Source of the DNA: Desmodesmus armatus
Lineage: Eukaryota > Chlorophyta > Chlorophyceae > Sphaeropleales > Scenedesmaceae
DNA length: 64,000 bases
Reading direction: 5' to 3'
Assembly: GCA_007449985.2 (NCBI GenBank)
Contig: VIIQ02000057.1
Location: 144,434-208,433 of the forward strand
Within the stretch, counting starts at the first letter, position 1. Every line of letters starts with the position of its first letter. The notes below the pieces were generated by a model that was given only the letters and a program-made list of their open reading frames with translations, did not search any database and was not told the DNA's origin. Positions 10,796 to 23,280 of the stretch are shown one piece after another. The position numbers were made by a program, and so were the translations under genes.

Positions 10796-12992
10796 TCCGG
10801 CATGGTCCACCTGCAGCAGTTGACAGCGCTCCCGTTGCATGCGTTCAGTGATCACCCTTCCCAGGCCATGACCTGCACTGGCCTGCACGCGGTTCTGCAT
10901 ACTGGCGGCCAGTATTCAGAAGTTGAACTGAATTTCAGTTCAATTCAGTTGAAGTTCAAGTTGTCTTCCAGTGTTCACGAAAGTGCACCGCGCACACCGC
11001 ACTGCAGTGTTCGAGAGCCCTGTGCAGGGTTTGAGAGGCTTAGTAATCAACATTCTGCCAGGCCACCACCCGGCATAATCCACAGTGGAACCTGAAGGAA
11101 AATTTGGCCCTTACCAAGCCCTTCCATGTTTTTGTGTCCTGCGCAGCAAAATCCCCTAGTCTGCCTTGCCTTGACACTACATCCCACTAGCTCCCAACTC
11201 CCCTGTTTTTGCCCTGGATTTGTGCCTCCTTATTTCTACTACCATGAGCCCATGGTTGGAATGTTTGGATAAAAGTGTGTGAGTGCACACTGTATTACAC
11301 ACCCTGTGGCTTGTTGAATTGCCATTTTGCATTTGCTGGGGGGGGGGGGGGCTAATCCCACCGGCCGGCCACACACACAACAGGTGAACCCAACTGCCGG
11401 GCGCCCAAGGCAAAGCCTCACACCAATGAAATCACCTTACACCCTATACCAGGACGAGTCCAGTGCCCGACCAAAAAAAAGCGTGATAGTGGAACCCACA
11501 CACCTCCTTGGTGTGCTAAAGCGACTGCCAGCGCAGCGCAACCATGCACACCCTACCAGTATTCACTGGCCGCCCCGATAAAGGAGTCTGAACACCGACA
11601 CAGATCGGCATATTGAAATGTCATGAAAGGACCAGCATTCAGCAGTGAATGAGCTCAGCAGCCTGCTGCCCCAAGTTGGGGTGCTCAACTGCACTTGTGG
11701 TGAACCCAAGTCAAAGCTCGGCCACAGGCAGCTGCACAACCCCAATAGGCGGCAGCCCTTTTAGTGCTTTGCCATTAAAGGTCCCACAGGAGTGACCATA
11801 CACAGGACGGCAGGCATGACAGTAGCCGTGCACACAAGCCAGGGGCTCCTGAGGAAACTGGGACAAAGCCATCACAACACTGCCAGCTTGCAGCTGTGTC
11901 ATATATGCACGACCTCGACCTTGGTGTGAATGGCAGCTGCCGTGTAGGTCTTTTGTAGGGCGGAGGGAAGGGGTGGTCTTTTTGCTGGTCTTGCTGCAGG
12001 TTGCCTATAATATTCATCCATCTTTTGCTCCACCCAGTCCATTCACTGCAAAGCTCACAGCCCAGCAGTGAATGGACTGTACTCACGTACATTCCGCCCT
12101 CCCTACATGTTGATGATCCACAGCTTTTGTCCAAGGTGTGATGCAAGAACTTGCCAGGTCGGTGTCAGATGTATGTATACATGCAGTACATACTGCAGTT
12201 AATGCGCAGACAAAGCAGCTCAAAAGGCACGATTAAATGTTCAACATCGCAGTCGCTTGTCAAAGCATCCCTGACTGTGTAAAGAGAGGACTGCACATCG
12301 CAAGTAAGCTGCGGCCTGTGTGAGCCAGACACATTGTGGCAGCTTTTAAAGGCTTCTGCAAGCAGCAAAGGAAGCAAAGGCACCAAAGGCCCATACCATG
12401 CCATAATATATGCACGGTTGTGCTTCAGCCTGCTGAGCACATGATGACTTCAAGGCACTCACAATCACTCAAGAGAGGGGGGAAGGGGCGGGTCAGCCCC
12501 TTTCCCTCCCCGCCGTTTGTTATGGGACCTGCTCCCCCCTTTCACTCATCGCGATCACCGGGCAATTCGCCTTCGAACGTGGTAGCAGATCCCAGGGCGA
12601 AAGTGTTCGTTCTGCATGCCCTCCATGCAAAGCAGGCACGATCTTATATGTATTGCACCCGAGTATATCAGTACCCCTGCCCTGCCCCAGGCTGACGCTT
12701 CTCGCAACGCCGTTATCGCAACGCCGAGGCGGCCTCCGTTCGGGAGCGGTTGGGACACGCATATTTTGAAAGCAAATTCAACATGTCGTAAAATTTTGCA
12801 CCGCGTCACAGTTATCAGGGTCATAGCCCATTGGGTTCTAGCCAATACTAACGCTGCCATGTAACTGCCATGTCAGTGAGCTTGAAAAGCGGTAATATCC
12901 TCGTCGGGACCATGTGCTTCAAAGACTGACCATCGCATGGTTTGTGTCTAGTGGTCTGAACGTGCATAAAACTGGCCAGGTCTGAAACCGAC
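10796..12992. other. Intergenic upstream of the GT17-like gene
   Basis: No credible coding exon. Present are a G run at 11338-11351, a GC-rich imperfect hairpin around 12485-12525 (ggggcgggtcagcccc) and short poly-C tracts. The last ~200 nt should contain the promoter of the gene starting at 12993, but no clear core element is visible. Confidence 0.4.
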
Positions 12993-14693
12993 ATGGCAGC
13001 GTCTCTTCAATTCTTCACTACGCCCAGATGGCTTCTGATGTTTGTGCTCGGTGAGTCGACCTTTTATTGCATCGTCCAATGCAGTAGCAGTGTCGTGAGG
13101 AGTGGGGGTTGTTGGCATGGCCGGGCATGCATAACATCAACCAGACATTTTCAGAGTTATCCGTGGTCATGCAAACTGCACCACTGTAAAACAGCTCCTC
13201 ACGCTGCTCCTTATTGTGGCATGCCTTGCTGGGCAGCTGTCTCTGTTGTCACAGCTTACTGCAGAGACCTGCCCAGTATGGTCAGCCCCAGGCTGCCACG
13301 CAATGCTCACTGTCCCCACCATGGCTACCCTTTCAGCGACAAAGCTTATGCTCAGTTCGTCTATGATCATCCATTGACGCAGCCAGGGCTGGCTGAACGA
13401 ATGGCAACACTGGACCCAGTGTGGTTGAGCAAGTCCATGACAGATTTCGTATTCAGCACAGCTGATTACGCAGCCAAGTACCTCAGCCTGATTGCACCAA
13501 TAAACAGCACACGCCCCTTTGAGTTCAAGCTAGACTGTGGAAGCACCAAGTACAAGGGGATTCTGAGTGGTGAACGTAGGGACAACCCCGCCACGATCAT
13601 TTGGAGCAGCAGGTTCAATTTTGAGACCCCCTTGCTGCTGTATCGCCTGCACACATACAAAGACTTGGTGGACTTCCATTTCATCAGTGAAACAGGGCGT
13701 GTTGATTTTAGCTCAACACCCAAGCCAATGATGTTGGAGCGTGTCAAGGGGCACTTGCAAGAGTTTCTTCCACAAATTGTGCACCACGTGATAGATGACA
13801 CATCTTACGGTCATCCCTTTGACTGGGCAGACACTACTGCTACCGCCACGACGGACACGTGGGGTCACGAAAACCATCACTTCAAACACATCCTGACACC
13901 TTTGCTCAGAACATTCACTGAGTACCCTGACGACAGTATTGTGCTACATGGCGATGTCGGTGAGTGCTTATGCTCCATTTCGGGTAATGCATTATCTGCA
14001 TATGTTTCCATGGCTGACACGTAGCTGATAGCAAGACACAACCTTACTGTTTGTGTTGCTGCCTACCCATGTGTTGCAGATGAAAATCCTGATGAGGATT
14101 TTTTGTACCACTTGAAGCATTGCAAGCTGGAGCCTACAGTAAAGCTGCCCATCCAATCCAACGCCGTGATGTGGCTGATAGACCACCGGTACATTTTCAA
14201 AGCCGGTTATGACACCAACCCCTTCAGTTTTCGGTTCCCACTCTTTTACACTCTGGGGCACTTAAGGGAACAAGATCCACAGGCCTTCAGCTGGCGTGCA
14301 ACATCCCCATCTGACCCCCGACCTGCCTTGCCTGGCGGATGGCATTTTTCCTATGTGCTGTTTCCACCTTCATTTTACATGAAAATGCTCAGCATGGCAG
14401 AAAGCGGGGGCAGACGGTTCCTTGCATCAGGCCGAGCCCAAAATGTTCACAAGGAGCTGGCAGTGCGTCGTGAACAAGGCTGGTTCTGGGGATCCTCTGC
14501 AATCACTCATCCAAAGTGCCTGGCTCAAAGGTATCCGGAATATGAGGCATTCATAGACACGGTTCCCTGGCTGGTAGCACAAAACACTCAACAGTTCGCT
14601 TTTTTCTTACCATGTCAGCCGGCTTTTTATGACAAGGACGACTTGCTGGCTACCGACTACAGGAATTGCTCCAAGTTATTCCGTTCAAAGTGA
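12993..14693 (+). CDS. GT17-like glycosyltransferase (GnT-III/MGAT3-related), intact
   Basis: Predicted Golgi type II enzyme related to beta-1,4-mannosyl-glycoprotein N-acetylglucosaminyltransferases (Glyco_transf_17). Exons 12993-13050, 13267-13959 and 14080-14693 join in phase to give about 454 residues without a break. Residues 8-20 (TTPRWLLMFVL) form a short, weak signal-anchor next to the exon 1 junction. The catalytic part shows the family order: IIWSSRFNFETPLL, then FHFISETGRVDFSSTPKP (about residues 155-172), HHVIDD, and the acidic LHGDVDENPDEDFLYHL (about 246-262). The latter corresponds to the SDVDEIP-type metal/nucleotide-sugar site. Later come aromatic-rich FYTLGHL and GGWHFSY segments. 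The enzyme would transfer GlcNAc or another sugar to an N-glycan core by family analogy; donor and acceptor are not shown by sequence. Both introns are GT-AG (216 and 120 nt). Confidence 0.8.
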
Positions 14694-14967
14694 ATATGGG
14701 GAAGAAAATGTTACACGCAGACACATTCGCCACACATCAATGGCATTGCCTGCCAGGGTTGAACCGGTTGAAACACTAAGGTGGGGAAAAACCCCGATCC
14801 CCGTCAGTGGTTTGCACCACCTACACCAGATAGTAGCCTGATTCAAAGCAAGACAGCAAAGGAGACTTCATTGACATCCTGAGGCAACACGACAACCTTG
14901 TACAGAAGTGGGAAGCAAACAGCTAGGATCCAGCATGCAGCAGCACCAAGAAATACCCCTTGTCAGG
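14694..14967. other. Short intergenic gap
   Basis: 3' flank of the GT17-like gene up to the LINE fragment; no feature seen. Confidence 0.4.
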
Positions 14968-15990
14968 TCAGATGCCCAAAGTCAGCCCAAGAAGGCGCGC
15001 CCGGCGCACTTTCATCTTGTACAGAGTGTATGCCAACGCAGACTGCTCTCCATGTTGAAACACTGATCGCACACATTCAGGGTCGTCCAGTACCACAGCA
15101 TCAGACAGGGGGAAGGCCGGGCAAGCGGCGCGCAAATCATCGTAAACAGGGCACTCCAACAGGAAGTGCTTCAAGTCTTCCACATTACGACTAGTTCTTG
15201 TCCTTGCCAGTACAGCTTGGCGGTGGGCCAGGGTAGCATCCTCTCCACAACACACTCGACACAGGCGGTCAGCACGGGGCACAGAGACCCTTCGCTTACG
15301 TCCCTGTTCTATTTCAAGGTGGGCTGAACCAATACGCAACTGGGCAAGGTTACGCGCTACATCAAAGGGCAGGCACAACTTGATATGCGGAGGCGCATCG
15401 TCCCTTGAGAAGGGATTGAAGCCAGGATCTAGCGGGTAGACCCATGCATGATGTGTAAGCTTGTGAATGCCGATAGAAGGGGCGGAACGCGGGTCACCTT
15501 GGGTGAGACCTCGCCACCGGGCCCTGAATAGGGCAGCCAGCGCGGCCTGCACTGCAGACTCCTCCCACCTCTGTTGCATCACCCAGTCAAGCGACTGCTG
15601 CCGCCAGTCACCAGCAAGCAACTGCAACGAGCACATAGTTTGCAGGAAACAAGAGGACCAACACTCCCGACAACCTGCAAGTGCAAGCGCTACATCCTCA
15701 CGCCACACACACCCCGCCAGGGATCTCGGCTGATCGTCACGAGCATCAGACAACTTTGTCCACCATCGCGCAGCCAGCACCACCCAGTGATACATAATGG
15801 GTCGACGATGCATGTCCCTGTACACGACATCAGTGGCAATGCCTTTGATAGACCCAGTCGTGATGCGCAAGAACGATGTGTGTACCTTCTCGGCCTGGGT
15901 ATCGTAAGGCGTGTTCTGCAGGCGCTTAGCAAATATCGCGGGTCCCCATATGTGAGATGCATACGAAAGGACTGGCTCAACAAGTATATG
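14968..15990 (-). mobile_element. LINE C-terminal fragment (post-RT region with zinc-knuckle-like motif)
   Basis: A continuous minus-strand frame starts near 15990 with VEPVLSYASHIWGP, the conserved post-RT stretch of non-LTR retrotransposons. It runs to a stop at 14968. The C-terminal part has C-R-V-C-C ... H-F-L-L-E-C-P (CRVCCGEDATLAHR, DLKHFLLECPVYDDLR), a Cys/His cluster usual at LINE ORF2 ends. The catalytic YxDD domain is absent, so the copy is 5'-truncated. A different but homologous tail is at 40745-41091 and 48197-48543. Confidence 0.85.
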
Positions 15991-16635
15991 TAACTAATGA
16001 TATAACTAATAATATGTAACTAGCATCTGATATGCATTATGCTGCACTGGCAAAGGAACCCCCATCACCCTTGGCTGCACTTGTCTAGGTTAGTCTGCGC
16101 CAAACATGCCTTATGCTGTGTAGATGACCCAAGGGGGGGGGGGGGCAGAAAGTAAAGTTGAGGACACCATCCAGAGAAAGTTCAAACGGCCCCAGACACC
16201 CCCCCCCCCCCAAACCCCGTAAAGCTGCGATTCAAGGCCCCACGATGATTGATATGCATGGGACAGTGATCTCAAGATCAATCAGTGGTGCTTTGCATCC
16301 TGCAGTCCGCCCCAGAGTGCTCAACAGAAAGACATCCTTATGTTGCCACAATACATTGACATGACTCTGCACTGCTTTACATCAAGCCCAGCCAACATAC
16401 GGGGCCACTGCCCTCAACCGCCAGTCAACCGCCGCTGTGCTGCTGCCTTTGTCAGCCTGGAGGTTGCTTGATATGTATTGTGAGGCTACACAAAGGCTTG
16501 CAATTGATAGTATGTGATGTAAGCTTCATTATGAGCAGCATACGAGATCAAATGGGCTGCAAACAGAAAAGTTACTGAACCCTGTGAAAAAAGTTCAAAT
16601 GGCCCAAGACCCCCCCCCCTCACAGTTACTTCTTA
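15991..16635. other. Poly-G/poly-C rich intergenic DNA
   Basis: G and C runs lie at 16133-16145, 16199-16211 and 16610-16620. No gene is seen. TA-rich sequence at 15990-16030 flanks the LINE. Confidence 0.4.
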
Positions 16636-16905
16636 CCATGTGAGTGTAAGGTTGTAATGCTGGGTCTGTTGTTGCAGGTGCGCAGCAGGCACTGGTGGAG
16701 GCTGCCGTCATCTCCTTTTGTAGTGATCAAGGCGGCTTGGGAGAGGCTCTGTTGGGGGGGGGGGAGGCTCAGTTGCTCCTCCCCCCCCCCCCCGGTCTGA
16801 TATAGGCTGGTTTCGCGATTGAACCCTTCCCCCTAGCCAGTTGAGACCTGGTGTCCCCCCCCCCCCGGATTGTCAGGTTTGTGGTGGACCCCTTGCCCAC
16901 CCACA
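16636..16905 (+). repeat. ~270-bp block duplicated at 34461-34730
   Basis: Almost identical to 34461-34730. It comprises a GTGAGT donor, an intron-like stretch with ttgttgcag acceptor, an open exon-like segment (AQQALVEAAVISFC) and two long G/C runs. The second half (ataggctggtttcgcgattg, gtttgtggtggacccc) belongs to the poly-C family also seen at 26840-27060. It looks like a mobilised chimera of exon-like sequence and repeat. Confidence 0.75.
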
Positions 16906-16971
16906 CTTCCTCGTATTACTCAATTGTGTCACCAAGTCCCACCCCACTGCAGCAGATTGTTAGGGTAGGGA

Positions 16972-17040
16972 TTAGTTGAAAGTGACACAGGGAGTTCTTC
17001 TAGCAGGGCTGGGGGCATTGCTCATACGGGCTGCTTGTCA
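16972..17040 (+). mobile_element. Solo end of the GGGTAGGGATTA MITE
   Basis: Begins gggtagggattagttgaaag and includes tgacacagggagttcttcta, matching the termini of the complete element at 51740-52011. The other end is not present within 400 bp. Confidence 0.7.
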
Positions 17041-17394
17041 TGCTAGGCCAGCCTCACATAATCCAGTTATTATCAAGTGTAGGTTGTTTGTTTCAGGCAC
17101 GTGGTTCTGAATAGTCTTTGCAGTGCGGTGTGACCTGTTGCAATCCCAAGTCAGGCCCACCTCAACTTTTCACCCTGCATCAGCACGCAAGCCTGGTGGC
17201 AGTCATGCCATGCAGCTGCACACAGCACTCCCGTGTGCCCTGCTGCACTGCATACACTTTCTCACATAATCAACAGTTCATAAGTCTATAATGAGTCAGG
17301 GTGCTCCAGGCCACTGTTACTAGGTATGAATCAGTGCAGTAGTGGACTGCAACTGTCTGGGGATACCCAAGGAGCTCTGCTGCAGCTGCTGGGC
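17041..17394. other. Intergenic, nothing recognised
   Basis: No exon or shared repeat was found in this stretch. Confidence 0.35.
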
Positions 17395-17550
17395 CCGTTT
17401 CCCACAGGGGTTGCGACCCGGAGGTTGAGGCACCAGCCTGGGTTGCGACCTCGATCGCGGTTCACAGGAGAGTCCGCGTCCCAGGTCGATTCGCACAAGG
17501 GGTCGCGAACCCCAATAGCACCTCTGGAGGTCCTATTGGGCAGGTCGCGA
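17395..17550. repeat. Word-rich island (TCGCGA / TTGCGACC)
   Basis: ggttgcgacc, gggtcgcgaacccc and aggtcgcgag variants recur in ~150 nt in both orientations. It ends beside an inverted pair, ccaatagcacctc and aggtcctattgg. No ORF. Confidence 0.5.
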
Positions 17551-17554
17551 GTGT

Positions 17555-17790
17555 TACCGTCTCATTGATGGCTTCATTTTGCCTAAACAGGACATACAAA
17601 ATCTTTATCAGCACCACACTGCCGCAAATGAGCAGCCCAGCTGCAAGAGTTGCAGCTTGCAGCCTCTGCTGCTGTGCCTGTAGCCTGATACGTGCCTCAA
17701 GGATACTGAAAAGCAACCTTTTGATATCATCGATGCATTCCGCTGCTGTCGTGCCAATGAAAGACCTCGAATGCTTACGTAGTGATTGTC
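17555..17790 (-). CDS. Possible exon of a small single-span membrane protein
   Basis: A minus-strand frame runs SLRKHSRSFIG, then a helical Arg/Gln segment (ARIRLQAQQQRLQAA), one clear membrane helix (LAAGLLICGSVVLIKILYVLF) and a polar tail before a possible donor (gtaaca). The coil-plus-helix pattern is more ordered than chance frames nearby. No partner exons or family could be identified, so this stays tentative. Confidence 0.25.
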
Positions 17791-17799
17791 AACCGACCT

Positions 17800-19724
17800 C
17801 ATAGACACGCTGGGGGGGGGGGGGGTGGACAGGGTGTGCCTGCTGTTTGTGGTTCCCCAGGCTTTGTCGAAAGGAGAGATATGCAACCTTTCTCTGTTAT
17901 GTCAGGTCTTCTTGCTGTGAAAGACGAACACAACCGTTGAACGATCACGGTCCTGATCTACCGACCAGTGACCCTAGGGTTGAACAACGCAGCATAGGCC
18001 AAGGTTTCCTACGATGGACCGTGCCATCCGTAATGCTCCGGCTTTGATACAGTCATTGCAGCCACCGCCTGGCACTGGACGGCAGAAAGAGCTCTGACTA
18101 CCTTTCAGATCATCCCTTCATCGGCCGTTCTCACCATCCACCGCGCCTTCCGCTACGTCGCCAGTTACGACCAACGTTTCAAAGAGACACAACATTCTCT
18201 GATGCGGCCACGACAGCTTGAGTGCAAGGAGCTGAGCAGGTCAGCACTGATCTGCTGCAGGCAAATGCACCACACACAGGCACAGCTGCAGCAATCGTTG
18301 GAGATATCTGCAGAGTGACCTGATCTATGCACGCATATTGCAGTGACGAGGATCCGTCCGCGATGGCTGCGTGCCCAAGCTCTGGGGTTGAGCAGCAGGT
18401 GGGCAATGGTAGTTGCAGCAGTCTAGGTGCAAGACAGTATCACAAGTGTACCTGCAGCTGCTCTGTTGCACTGTTCCTTTAACGTAATGCCGCTCATTCA
18501 CAAGATGCTCCATAGAGAGGCTGACGCCAGTACAGTTGTCAGGAGCTGCTGCATGGGACACATGCTGTTGTCCACAGCAGTTGGGATCATCTAGGCTGTG
18601 CTGCTGCTCACTTCAGCACATTGCTTGCTACGTCAATCCTGTCACTCTGCTGCACTGGCACAACTGCTGTGCAGGCGCTGAACTGGTGACCAAGCTGGCT
18701 GCAGCAACGGCAGCCAACATGTCCCCTTGCCCAGAATGATATGATTGCAGCGGCAGTATGTGGTCGCAGGCAAGTTGCAAGCAGCCTACATGACTATGGA
18801 CAAGGCTGGCAATGCATGAAGCAGCTGCGAGCGTGCTGGGTGGTATGCACTGGGCATGTACATCACATCAAGTTTGGACCCCACTGCTGCCATGTGACCA
18901 ACAACTAACTTCTGACTTGCCGTATGGCATGCGCAGGAAACGTTGCCAACAAGGGTGTGCAACGGGTGGTGCTGGACTCTCTGTGCAACGGTGCATTTTG
19001 AAGCAGGTAAGGTACAGCCACAAAGGGTGTGTGCTGTTGGAATGCTTGCGGTTCATGGTGCAGATGCTGAGGATGCAGAAGCAGCAGCCTTGGATGCAGG
19101 AGGAGCAGTGCAGCAGCTTGCGCGCCCTTGTCAGCACTAGCAATGCAGCAGCTGACGTTGGTGTTTGTTCTTTTTTGCAGGGAGGAAGAGCACCTTCGCT
19201 ACCCCGTAAACAAGAGCGCCTGTTCAACGGGCAGTAAGTTACTGCATAAGACGCTCAAGGTGATGCTGCTGCTGATACTAGTGCTGGTGTCATCACTTGA
19301 GTACCGGATGCCACGACAAGTTTGTAGCAGTGCGCTACTGCTGGGTGCAGTGTGTTCAACACAGATGTTCTGCATGATACTATAGTACTCTGCGGTGGGC
19401 AGCTTGCGGTGGGCAGCTGTGGCTGCCTGGGCAGTACGGCGTAGGTGTTGTGCTGTTGTGGTTCTTGTAGCAGCAGCGGTGGTTGTGGAGTGTGTTTGTT
19501 GGCCTTGGACAATGGCATTTCCAGCTACAATGCCTGGTGGTGTGTTGTCGGTGCTGTTGTGGGCTGTAAGTACTACTTGCTACAAACAGTGCGTGCGTTT
19601 TGACGGCAGTGACAGTACAGCTGCCTCAACTCCCATCAGTATCACTCTAGAGCACTTCCTACAGGCCTGGCCCAGACCAAACCGACAGCATATGCTGACA
19701 TATACGTTATCTGGTGCCTCTGCA
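17800..19724. other. Unresolved region with CTG-rich frames
   Basis: Contains a G run at 17811-17825 and a 260-nt block (18060-18320) related to 8360-8640. Frames at 18812-19385 are open on both strands but show no recognisable domain. Possibly old transposon DNA. Confidence 0.3.
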
Positions 19725-19935
19725 AGCTTAACGCTGTTAACACTGTTAACGCTGATAACGCTGCGGCCAGCGCTCGTTAACGGTCTTAACGACCAGCTAA
19801 CGTTTTTCCATAACGCCGTTAAACACGGCGTTAACTGCCGTTAAGCTGACCGCTAGGGGGCGTTACCGCCGTTAGCGGTACCGCGGCGGTGCCTAACGCT
19901 GTCTAACGGCAGTGGCAGCCACTAACGGTGCAGGT
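19725..19935. repeat. Word-rich self-complementary island (GTTAACG / CGTTAAC)
   Basis: The words TTAACG and CGTTAA occur more than a dozen times in ~200 nt, mixed with gcggtaccgc and gccgttagcggt palindromes. Spacing is irregular, so it is not a simple tandem repeat. It lies directly upstream of the retroposon-like insertion at 19965. Confidence 0.65.
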
Positions 19936-19964
19936 AACGGCGTTGCTGTCATCATAGTGATACC

Positions 19965-20982
19965 GATCTTATTACAACGCACCAATGCGTCGTTGGCCAA
20001 CACTTTCTTGCCCAGGCCACGTCAAGCCAGGGGTACAAGTGAAGACCACGGTTTCGACCGGGTGGTCTCCCCCTTCAGCCGCTGCAGCATCAGTTTCATC
20101 AGTTTGGGGAGAAAGTTTTTTGAACTGGAACCGCTGGAGCCTTGTGCATTCTAAGTAGACTTAGCTGCCGCCACATACCGGACACAAACAAACTAGCAAG
20201 CTAGCAAGCATCTACGCTTATGCTGTCTCGGACTAGGAGCCCGGCCAACTAGTGACCAGATGCGATCAACTTGGGGAACTCACTTTGAGCCCGGTTCATG
20301 AACTACACTAGACTAGACACAACAACACACTAGCTAAACACTGGCCGATGCTCTCGTTTCGACAACAAGTCACAACCGATCGTCACTGCTGATAAGCACA
20401 CCCCAAAACAGCACATACAACACATACCCAGCAACAGACCATCAAACAGTGTGACTATCCTCTCTCTTTGTTCTTTCACTTCCTCAATATCTCACTTGAT
20501 CTTGTCACGTGTGCAACAGCTGCAAATGTTTGAAACAGGTGCCAGTCACACAAGGTCACACGTTGGAGGAGGGCCAGCAACAGGGTGTCATAAGCCTGCA
20601 CTGGGGCAGGGGTCGACCCCCCTCTCCTTTGCCGTGCTGACATCTTGTTGCTGCGCTGTTCTGCAGGTATGTTCCTTGTGCTTTTGCAGGCAGAGAGTTA
20701 TTGCATCAGCCCAGACAGAGTGTTGTTGACAGCAGCCCAGCCCAGCAGGAGGAACAGCCCGCATGACCCAGCACTGATGATCACAGTGGAGCTTTGATGC
20801 AACATCCAGCCCAGCAGAAGGGCAGCAACTGGCCAGACACCTTCATGTCACAGTGAGCCAAGGGTTTGGGGGCCCCGAAGCTCGCCTAGCTTCAGCTGCA
20901 CATGCATATGCATCACTAGTGCATTACTACTCCTTTTCGTTGGCAGACACGGCAGCTTCAGCCTCTGCAATCTTATTACAAC
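19965..20982 (+). mobile_element. ~1-kb non-coding retroposon-like element with 11-bp target-site duplication
   Basis: Flanked by the direct repeat atagtgatacc (19954-19964 and 20983-20993). Its 3' ~680 nt (from about 20302) are repeated in inverse orientation at 41247-41907 and 48699-49358, where a different 13-bp duplication flanks a shorter copy. Variable target-site length plus a fixed 3' end (cttattacaac) and a variable 5' end point to LINE-mobilised retroposition. The first bases (gatcttattacaac) repeat the last ones. No long ORF is present. Confidence 0.7.
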
Positions 20983-21254
20983 ATAGTGATACCAGTGGTT
21001 AACCCTTTGCCTGCCAGGGTCCTGAAATCGGGACCAACAACGCGGCCTGCGTCGAGGCCTATACCTTTTCAGGAATTGTCTCCTGAAGGCCGCATCGGGC
21101 TTGCCGGAAATTGCCGGAACGAAAGCTGACGTCGCGGGCTTTTCAGCGGTACCGTATCAAAATTATCACCCTCCAATATGCGGGAAATGCACTGGTTTAG
21201 TTTGTTAGCTTGGCAGGTAAGCACCCGATGCGGCACTGCTAGTTCCTGGCGAGA

Positions 21255-21425
21255 CTACACACAGGGTAGCGTTTTTGGGAAACCGGTACACCCTGTTTCC
21301 TTGTGTCAGGGGCAGGGTGCACCGCTAAACTAAACTGGTTGCGCGAGTTTGTATTGCGCGGAGTTTAGCGGAAGGTTGCGCGAAGGGCCCTGGCAAGCGC
21401 GGCCAAACGCTAAACTCACAGACAT
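21255..21425 (-). repeat. Inverse copies of two dispersed repeats joined together
   Basis: 21255-21305 is the reverse of the gtgtaccggtttc/aacgctaccc block. 21305-21425 is the reverse of 10686-10795 (gtgcaccgctaaactaaact). The same two blocks are neighbours again at 22675-23005, so they probably belong to one element. Confidence 0.65.
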
Positions 21426-22674
21426 CACGTAAGGGGGTGTTCACACCGGGCCTGACAGCAGAACTTTTTGCCGCGTTATCCTAAACGCGCGATCATTCAA
21501 GCAATTTTACTTACATATAAGGTTCGTTATGTGCAAATGGGGGCCCAACGTGTTGGGGTTTGTGAAAACGGACCACCCCCATATGGGTGACTTGACAGGG
21601 GGTCTGACAGGGGTGTTGGGGTTTTCAAAGTGCTGCGTTGGGCCAAACGCGCCACATAATCCTTTTTTAGCACACATAATGGATTGTTTTCCGAGATAAC
21701 GTGGCCCAACGGAGTGTCAGCATCCAGAACAGCAGCACTACAGATTGCTCAACGTAGCAGAGGCCCACTGGAGGCAGTAAAGACGATATACCCACACGCC
21801 TGCAGCGTAAACCTAATTCTAGATAGTACATTGGTACCTATCAGGCATAGCTGCAGCCGTCAGTGGCGTACACGAGGTTAACGAGTCCACCACAACTTCA
21901 ATGGTACTGCTTCCAGCTCAGCAACTGCTTGGGAGCCTCCACCTGCTTTGCAAAATGTCGCCTACAAACAACTAATACATTTGACACGAACCAGTGGCCG
22001 TGCAGTGCCTCGGAGGGCTCCATCTTGCTGTCTGCATCAGGAACACAGCAGGTCCTGCTGCTGTCCCAGATTGCAGCATAAAGCTGCAGTGCAGCCGTTG
22101 ACGCCATAACGAACGGCGTTTGGGTGCCTTTAATGACAATTGATCACGCAATTGAGACAACGTGGCCATCACATCTTGGTGTGAACAGGAAAGCATCAGG
22201 GCTCCTGTTAAGCCCCACCCCGGTGTGAACACCCCCTAAACCAATGCATGGACGTAACCCAATCACACTGCAAGGAGCCTGCTACGCCTTTCAATGCCCT
22301 TGTGATTGATGTATTCTCTAGTTTGATTGTACTGATCAGCTAACTACAGGCAGATCTGCATTCTATGGTCACTGCCAGTGGCCATCTGTGCAGGTGATCA
22401 GCAACGTCAGCCATCAGCAGACGCGTGTGCTTTCATGCACACTGTGTGCATTGACACAGCACAAGATGCTCCAAACGTTTGTATCTACTGGCCAGCACGT
22501 TTTGGGGTGTTTAAGGCTTGGTGGGGAGTCTGTCTGCTGCTGTCTGGGTACTCAACTGTTGAATTTCTTCAGTTTGTGCACACAGTTGCTGCTGTGCAAA
22601 GAGCTCAGGAGGCAGCAAGTGCAACAAAGGAACACTCTGAATTTTATGAGGGGTTTACAAGGTGTGCAGACAGT
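21426..22674. other. Intergenic, no confident gene
   Basis: A plus frame at 22378-22698 (FLQFVHTVAAVQRAQEAAS) is open but unsupported by splice or similarity evidence. The reverse-complementary pair ggtgtgaacacccc and ggggtgttcacacc (about 22218 and 21436) may mark element ends about 800 bp apart. Confidence 0.35.
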
Positions 22675-23005
22675 ATAGCGGCGTTTAGCGGTGTTTAGCG
22701 AGTTGCGCGTGGACAGTTGCGCGAAGCGCGGAGGCTCAAAAGGTTTAGCGGTGCACCCTGGTCAGGGGTGGAGTTGCTCCCCCCCGGGGGGCCCTGGTTT
22801 TAAGACTTTCAAGCGGCTCCTTGCTCCCCCCCCCCCTTTCAGCACGTTTTCCCTGCAGACTGGCCAGATCATCTGGGTCAGTTCCTACCCCCCCCCCTGA
22901 GCTGCCTCCAGACTGATTTTGCTCCTTGCTCACCCCCCCCCCCCCACCCTGTTTCTTTGATAGAAACAGGGTGTACCGGTTTCAAAAAAACGCTACCCAT
23001 ACATT
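22675..23005 (+). repeat. Poly-G/C dispersed repeat, most complete copy
   Basis: Runs from tagcggcgtttagcggtgtt through gtttagcggtgcaccctg, a C/G-rich middle with four homopolymer runs, to gggtgtaccggtttcaaaaa and aacgctaccc. It combines both blocks found separately elsewhere. Confidence 0.65.
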
Positions 23006-23280
23006 GCATGGCCACAGGGTACACTGGTACTGGGGCAATGTTGTTTGTGCACAGGGAGACATGTGCTCAAGTTCTCAGGTCTGCTGTGGTTGGTGTTGAT
23101 GTAGTCAAGCAGCCAGGCGTGCCGTATGCGCTGGTGTTGGCCGCAGCTTTGAAGTTGCGGCCCGCAGGGTGCCACCCACTGACGGTCTTTCCTTAGGCCG
23201 ATTAGGAGTTTGAATGTACTGTCCTAGGCAACACAGTGACCGTCTGTTGTGTAGTGAGCGCCAAACCTTCTGTGTATGGA

